Of a stretch of 64,000 nucleotides of DNA, positions 59,997 to 64,000 are shown in pieces. The translations under genes were made by a program, and so were the position numbers. The first letter of the stretch is position 1. Each line of letters opens with the position of its first letter. The notes beneath the pieces were generated by a model, which made no database searches, was not told the DNA's origin, and saw only the letters and a program-made list of their open reading frames with translations. Source of the stretch: Bacteriovorax sp. MedPE-SWde (lineage in GTDB: Bacteria > Bdellovibrionota > Bacteriovoracia > Bacteriovoracales > Bacteriovoracaceae); NCBI GenBank assembly GCA_001874305.1, contig MPCU01000004.1, forward strand, positions 186,001-250,000, read 5' to 3'.

Positions 59997-61718
59997 ATGG
60001 ATTTCGAGACCGAAAATAACCGAATAAACCTATTACCAGAACACTTAGTTGATCAAATAAAGGCCGGTGAAGTTGTTGAACGACCGGCCAATGTTCTCAA
60101 AGAGCTTCTCGAAAACTCTATCGATGCAGGCTCAACAGACATCAAGATAACAATTCAAGAAAATGGCCTAGATCTTATAGCAATAGAAGACAATGGTAAT
60201 GGAATGTTCTTTGAAGAACTCCCCTATGCATTTTGTAGACATGCTACTTCTAAGATAAATAGCTTCGAAGATATCTACAAATTAAATACTTTTGGATTTA
60301 GAGGCGAAGCCCTTGCAAGTATCTCCAGTGTATCACGAATCTCTTGTCATTCGGCGCCCAAAGCCGACCTAGAGCAGGGAGGAAAGTTAGTTATACATGG
60401 AGCTCAAACTGTTGATCATTCTTATTTTAGACCTAATAAACATGGTACCTCTACATTTGTAAAAGATCTCTTCTACAACACACCTGTTCGACTTAAATTT
60501 GTTAAGTCAAAAGTAAGCGAAAAGAATGCTTTAAAGAGAATTATAAATGCATTTCTTGTTTCATATCCTCAAGTTAAATTTTCAGTAACATGGGATGATA
60601 AAGATAGGGAGATTTTCCCTTCGTTCTCAGATGAAGATAAATCACAAAGAATAAAGAATGTTATCTCGAGAAAGAAAACAGGTTTAGAGATAATGGAGAG
60701 CACGAATAGCTACCTTAGTAACTCCGTTCGCTGCTTTGTCTCCAAAGGTTCTTCTAAAGGATATGTAGGAAAGCAGCACTACCTATTTGTTAATAACCGC
60801 CTTTTTACCGATAAGAAAATACATCAAATTATTATTAGAAATATGGAAAAGTTTTGGACCTATGGACAAACAGGTCATTACTTTATTGAACTGAATGTCC
60901 CAGAACATGAAATAGATGTAAATGTACACCCTAATAAAACACTAATAAAATTCTTAAAGGCCAATGAAGTCTTCTCTCTTATTTCTGCTTCGATTAAAAA
61001 ACTTATCAAAGAAAATCAAGATGAATCACACACTGAAATGTCACAAGCTCCTACGATGGAGTTTGGAGAGAATAGATCTTTAGATGGGATTCTAAACTCA
61101 CCAGTCTGGGCAAGCTCAACAGGCCATGGACAAGGTCAATCAAGCTTCTTTGAAGACTCACAGTATTCTCACGCTACAAATAAAATTGGCCAAGTTGATC
61201 TTTTTACAAATAAATCAGAAAGTGAAGTAATACCATGTGGAGCAAACCTCTTCATACTTAATACTTCTGATAGTGGTCCATACTTTGTAAATATGGATGA
61301 AGGATTGAGATCAATACTCCTATCTCTTGTTGATGTTGAGGATATCCCTTTGACACCTCTACTTATAAGTGAGCCTCTATCATTTGAAGTCCGTGACAAC
61401 GAATCAGAAGCTCTTGAAGAACTTAAACTACTTGGTTTTGAAATAGATCGAATTGATAGTCATACTTTAGTACTAAGAACAACACCTACAGCTCTCGAAA
61501 CATTTAGTTATAAAGTTATCATAGAATGTATTCTTGAGCAGATGGCTAAATCTCTAGATCTAGCTAAAATAGATTTTTCAAATATAAATGTTTCTCAAGA
61601 AAATACAGTTGAATTTATAAAGTCGAGAGATCTAATTAATCTAATAAAAGATGGTGTTGCAAAGAAAGTCTCAGGTAGAGAGTTAAAAAAGAAGATATAT
61701 GGCACAAAGAAAAAATAA
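59997..61718 (+). CDS. mutL: DNA mismatch repair protein MutL
   Basis: 573 residues. The GHKL ATPase is complete: AGEVVERPANVLKELLENS, IDAGS, EDNGNGM, FCRHATSKI and FGFRGEALASIS. The transducer domain follows to about residue 330, then a linker and a short dimerisation domain (about 395-573). The endonuclease motif DQHAxxExxxxE and the other C-terminal metal motifs are not found. The matching stretch reads VNMDEGLRSILLSL. So this MutL probably does not nick DNA itself, as in MutH-using bacteria. It follows the diguanylate cyclase by three bases and overlaps miaA by 20. Confidence 0.93.
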   Translation: MDFETENNRINLLPEHLVDQIKAGEVVERPANVLKELLENSIDAGSTDIKITIQENGLDLIAIEDNGNGMFFEELPYAFCRHATSKINSFEDIYKLNTFGFRGEALASISSVSRISCHSAPKADLEQGGKLVIHGAQTVDHSYFRPNKHGTSTFVKDLFYNTPVRLKFVKSKVSEKNALKRIINAFLVSYPQVKFSVTWDDKDREIFPSFSDEDKSQRIKNVISRKKTGLEIMESTNSYLSNSVRCFVSKGSSKGYVGKQHYLFVNNRLFTDKKIHQIIIRNMEKFWTYGQTGHYFIELNVPEHEIDVNVHPNKTLIKFLKANEVFSLISASIKKLIKENQDESHTEMSQAPTMEFGENRSLDGILNSPVWASSTGHGQGQSSFFEDSQYSHATNKIGQVDLFTNKSESEVIPCGANLFILNTSDSGPYFVNMDEGLRSILLSLVDVEDIPLTPLLISEPLSFEVRDNESEALEELKLLGFEIDRIDSHTLVLRTTPTALETFSYKVIIECILEQMAKSLDLAKIDFSNINVSQENTVEFIKSRDLINLIKDGVAKKVSGRELKKKIYGTKKK

Positions 61719-62667
61719 ACTTATTATTCTCTCTGGTGCCACCGCAACAGGGAAGACAGGTCTTAGTATCGATATATCGAAGAAGTTTAATAATAATAAA
61801 TTCTCTGTCGTTAATTTTGATAGTCTTCTCTTCTATAAAGAACTTAATATTGGTACTGCAAAACCTACTATTGAGGAAATGCAAGCTGTAGAACATCACC
61901 TCGTAAATGTTGGATCAATTTCAAAAGAAATAAACGCAAATGACTTTGTAAAACTAGCTGAAGAAAAAATTAATGAACTCCATGAACAAGGAAAAATACC
62001 AATACTCGTTGGTGGAAGTACATTCTATGTACGAAGCTTAATTAAGGGGATGTATGAATCTCCCTCTCCGACTGATGAACTTAAAGAAGAGATTGAAATA
62101 CTCTATAAGAAAGAAGGCATAGCTCCTTTTATAAACTTCCTTTCTAAAAATGATCCTGAGTCACTTCAGCAATTACATGAAAATGATCACTATCGTCTAA
62201 TGAGGGCCTATGAACATTATAAGACGACAGGATCTCCTATATCAGTACAAAAGAAATCCTATGATGAAAATAATCCTTATGACTTCTCAAAGAATATTCG
62301 TCCTGATTGGGATATGCTCCATATCTCTTTAGAGTTACCAAAAGAGCTCCATTGGCAAATAATGGAAAAGAGGGCTAAAGAGATGATTGACACTGGTCTC
62401 ATCGAAGAAGTTAAGGAATTACTCGCACAAGGCCATACTGGGCATGAAAAACCAATGCAATCTATTGGCTATAAAGAAACACTAGCTCACCTATCAGGAG
62501 ACTTAACTAGTAAGAAAGAACTAGTGGAAAGAGTCTTTATTAATACGAGAAGATTAGCAAAGTCCCAGAAGACATTCCTAAAGAAAATAACTCCAAAAGA
62601 AACTTTCCATACTCTTGAGGAAAGAGATAAAATATTCGACTTAGTAAGTAGGTTTCTCAATAGTTGA
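61699..62667 (+). CDS. miaA: tRNA dimethylallyltransferase MiaA
   Basis: 322 residues. The P-loop is SGATATGKTGLS (GPTASGKT in most). It is followed by the DSLLFYKELNIGTAKP motif, which matches the DSxQxYxxxxIGTAKP substrate-site pattern, then VGGSTFYVRSLIKG and IGYKETLAHLSG. It adds a dimethylallyl group to A37 of tRNAs reading UNN codons. Its start lies inside mutL (20-bp overlap), a common mutL-miaA neighbour pair. Confidence 0.93.
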   Translation: MAQRKNKLIILSGATATGKTGLSIDISKKFNNNKFSVVNFDSLLFYKELNIGTAKPTIEEMQAVEHHLVNVGSISKEINANDFVKLAEEKINELHEQGKIPILVGGSTFYVRSLIKGMYESPSPTDELKEEIEILYKKEGIAPFINFLSKNDPESLQQLHENDHYRLMRAYEHYKTTGSPISVQKKSYDENNPYDFSKNIRPDWDMLHISLELPKELHWQIMEKRAKEMIDTGLIEEVKELLAQGHTGHEKPMQSIGYKETLAHLSGDLTSKKELVERVFINTRRLAKSQKTFLKKITPKETFHTLEERDKIFDLVSRFLNS

Positions 62668-62729
62668 AAGAAATTCACCTCGTAGTTTCGCTTACTTTTT
62701 AATGTTACAATCACACATAAGGATTTTAT

Positions 62730-63593
62730 ATGTCTTCAGTTAAAAGGATGAAAATTATTATCATCTCAGATGGTACAGGTGAAACGGCAAAGGCCATTTC
62801 TCGTGCCGTTATGACTCAATTTCCAGACAAAGATGTTTACTTCACGAGATTTAAAAATGTCCGATCTAAGGATCAGATTAAATCAATATTTGAAGAAGCA
62901 GCTATCCACCACGACCTTGTTATATATACAATTGTTAGCTCTGAGTTAAGAGATTATATTTCTGAGATATCAAGATTAAAACATGTAAGAGCACTCGACT
63001 TAATGGGTCCTGTTATTACAACATTCTCTAATTACTTTGAGCAAGAACCTGAATCTATCCCTGGTCTTCTTCACCAAGTTAATAGTGAATACTTTGACAG
63101 AGTTGCCGCTATGGAATTCACTTTAAATCATGATGACGGAAGAAACTTAAGTACTCTACACCTTGCAGATGTCATTCTGGTTGGAATTTCGAGAACATCA
63201 AAAACTCCTTTATCTGTGTATCTATCTCAACATGGAATAAAGGTCGTTAATATTCCTATTATCAACGGACAAGACTTACCTAAACACCTATTTGAAGTTG
63301 ATCAAAGAAAAATATTTGCACTAACAATTGATCCTGACGCACTCTACTCTATTAGAAAGAACAGACTCAATAAATTAGGGGCTGAACAGCACACTGGAGA
63401 CTATGCGGAAACGAGCAAAGTTACAGAAGAAATAGAATGGGCCAATCAAATTTTCAAATCTAATAAACGATGGCCAATATTCAATGTTACAGACAAGGCA
63501 CTTGAAGAAACTGCTTCAGACATTATGAAGCTTTTAAATATGAGAAAGAATAATATTTTTAAACAACTTAAGAGTAATGAAGACGATGAATAA
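62730..63593 (+). CDS. ppsR: PEP synthetase regulatory kinase/pyrophosphorylase
   Basis: 287 residues of the DUF299/PpsR family. It opens with IIIISDGTGETAKAISRAV. The P-loop-like VGISRTSKTPLSVYL is in the second half, followed by GIKVVNIPII. These bifunctional enzymes use ADP to inactivate and phosphate to reactivate PEP synthase or pyruvate phosphate dikinase at a Thr. The target gene is not in this window. AAGGAT precedes the ATG. Its stop overlaps the next start (TAATG). Confidence 0.9.
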   Translation: MSSVKRMKIIIISDGTGETAKAISRAVMTQFPDKDVYFTRFKNVRSKDQIKSIFEEAAIHHDLVIYTIVSSELRDYISEISRLKHVRALDLMGPVITTFSNYFEQEPESIPGLLHQVNSEYFDRVAAMEFTLNHDDGRNLSTLHLADVILVGISRTSKTPLSVYLSQHGIKVVNIPIINGQDLPKHLFEVDQRKIFALTIDPDALYSIRKNRLNKLGAEQHTGDYAETSKVTEEIEWANQIFKSNKRWPIFNVTDKALEETASDIMKLLNMRKNNIFKQLKSNEDDE

Positions 63594-64000
63594 TGGGTAT
63601 ATTTAAGAACTTTAACGAAATTTCAGTACACTTTTCATCTTGTATTAATACTAAGGTGACCAATGAGTCAGGAAAAGTAGTTGGTAAGTTATGTGACTTC
63701 TTTGTAGACTACGAAGAAATTTACCCAATAGTTATAGCCATACAATATAAGCGTAACGGAAGATTTTTTTATATTAACTGGACTGACATTGTTCTATTCA
63801 ATTATAAGAATATCGTTATCAAAGACTCTGCTGAAGAAGGTCACAGTAGAACCTACCCAAAGATTAGTGAAAAAAAAGTAATTACAAGTATACTTGCCAA
63901 TCAATTCACAGAGGCAATCGAATACCCTCCTCTTGGAAAAGTTATTCTAGACAAACAAATTGTTGATACCTCTGGTAAAAAAGTTGTTCGTGTAAATGAT
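63593..64000 (+). CDS. PRC-barrel protein, 5' part, cut by window edge
   Basis: An ATG overlapping the ppsR stop by one base opens a frame that stays open for 136 codons to the window edge. Residues about 10-70 look like a PRC-barrel-type beta domain (SGKVVGKLCDFFVD, YPIVIAIQY, FYINWTDIVLF). A second copy begins near residue 118 (GKVILDKQIVDTSGKKVVRVND). This pattern is typical of the PRC segments joined to CBS and MgtE-like magnesium-channel domains, so the full protein may be of that type. The membrane part, if any, is outside the window. Confidence 0.65.
   Translation, partial: MGIFKNFNEISVHFSSCINTKVTNESGKVVGKLCDFFVDYEEIYPIVIAIQYKRNGRFFYINWTDIVLFNYKNIVIKDSAEEGHSRTYPKISEKKVITSILANQFTEAIEYPPLGKVILDKQIVDTSGKKVVRVND

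Noticed and set aside
1-64000. tRNA, rRNA, insertion sequences, prophage or restriction genes
   Set aside because: Scanning the intergenic gaps showed no tRNA-like arms or TTCGA loops in context. No transposase, integrase or phage gene was recognised among the products.

Overview
The window is a gene-dense, AT-rich stretch of bacterial chromosome. Genes are tightly packed and many neighbours share TAATG or ATGA junctions. The gene content fits a Gram-negative, outer-membrane-bearing bacterium (TolQRAB, LapB, EnvC, FtsEX). It looks most like a predatory Bdellovibrionota member of the Bacteriovorax/Halobacteriovorax type. That assignment is inference. It rests on low G+C, a forkhead-GGDEF diguanylate cyclase of the DgcB architecture, many small exported proteins and exported hydrolases, and a nucleoside-scavenging gene set. 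No rRNA, tRNA, CRISPR array, prophage or insertion sequence was recognised.

Layout. 1-6.43 kb: a delta-60-repeat lipoprotein cut by the window edge, then a 1,710-residue exported protein. About 1,060 residues of that protein are one uninterrupted Asn/Gly pentapeptide (NxGxx) array. 6.6-10.4 kb: type II NADH dehydrogenase, a divergent LysR regulator, and RNase G. 10.45-10.6 kb: a GC-richer palindromic intergenic element. 10.6-14.7 kb: nucleoside uptake and salvage (nupC; deoA-punA). 14.7-16.1 kb: a DnaQ-like exonuclease. 16.0-23.1 kb (minus): a long run ftsE-ftsX-envC-ctpA-xseA, a degenerate histidine kinase, then crcB. It joins division-linked peptidoglycan remodelling to DNA repair and fluoride export. 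23.3-26.3 kb: CheR, an unknown protein and a membrane histidine kinase. 26.3-29.7 kb: an HD phosphohydrolase, a small basic protein, and a sigma-54-activator-like protein that lacks key motifs. 29.8-37.4 kb (minus): one tight run sppA-lapB-SH3-two unknowns-tolQ-tolR-tolA-tolB for envelope quality control and outer-membrane constriction. 37.4-42.6 kb: RlmN, an exported EEP-family nuclease/phosphatase, a globin whose ribosome binding site is folded into a hairpin, and a putative glycosidase-like barrel. 42.6-48.3 kb (minus): a kinase-receiver protein, MtgA, and an M23 protein that lacks the catalytic histidines. 48.5-55 kb: acyl-CoA dehydrogenase, small exported proteins, a peroxiredoxin-like protein, a papain-like protease, RhlE, and an S4 protein. 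55.1-64 kb (mostly plus): a FecR-domain protein, a second acyl-CoA dehydrogenase, pgi, FHA-GGDEF, mutL, miaA, ppsR and the start of a PRC-barrel protein.

The strongest candidates for something new are the giant NxGxx protein, the motif-less sigma-54-activator relative with its own promoter and palindrome, and two leader hairpins (nupC and globin) that bury the Shine-Dalgarno sequence.
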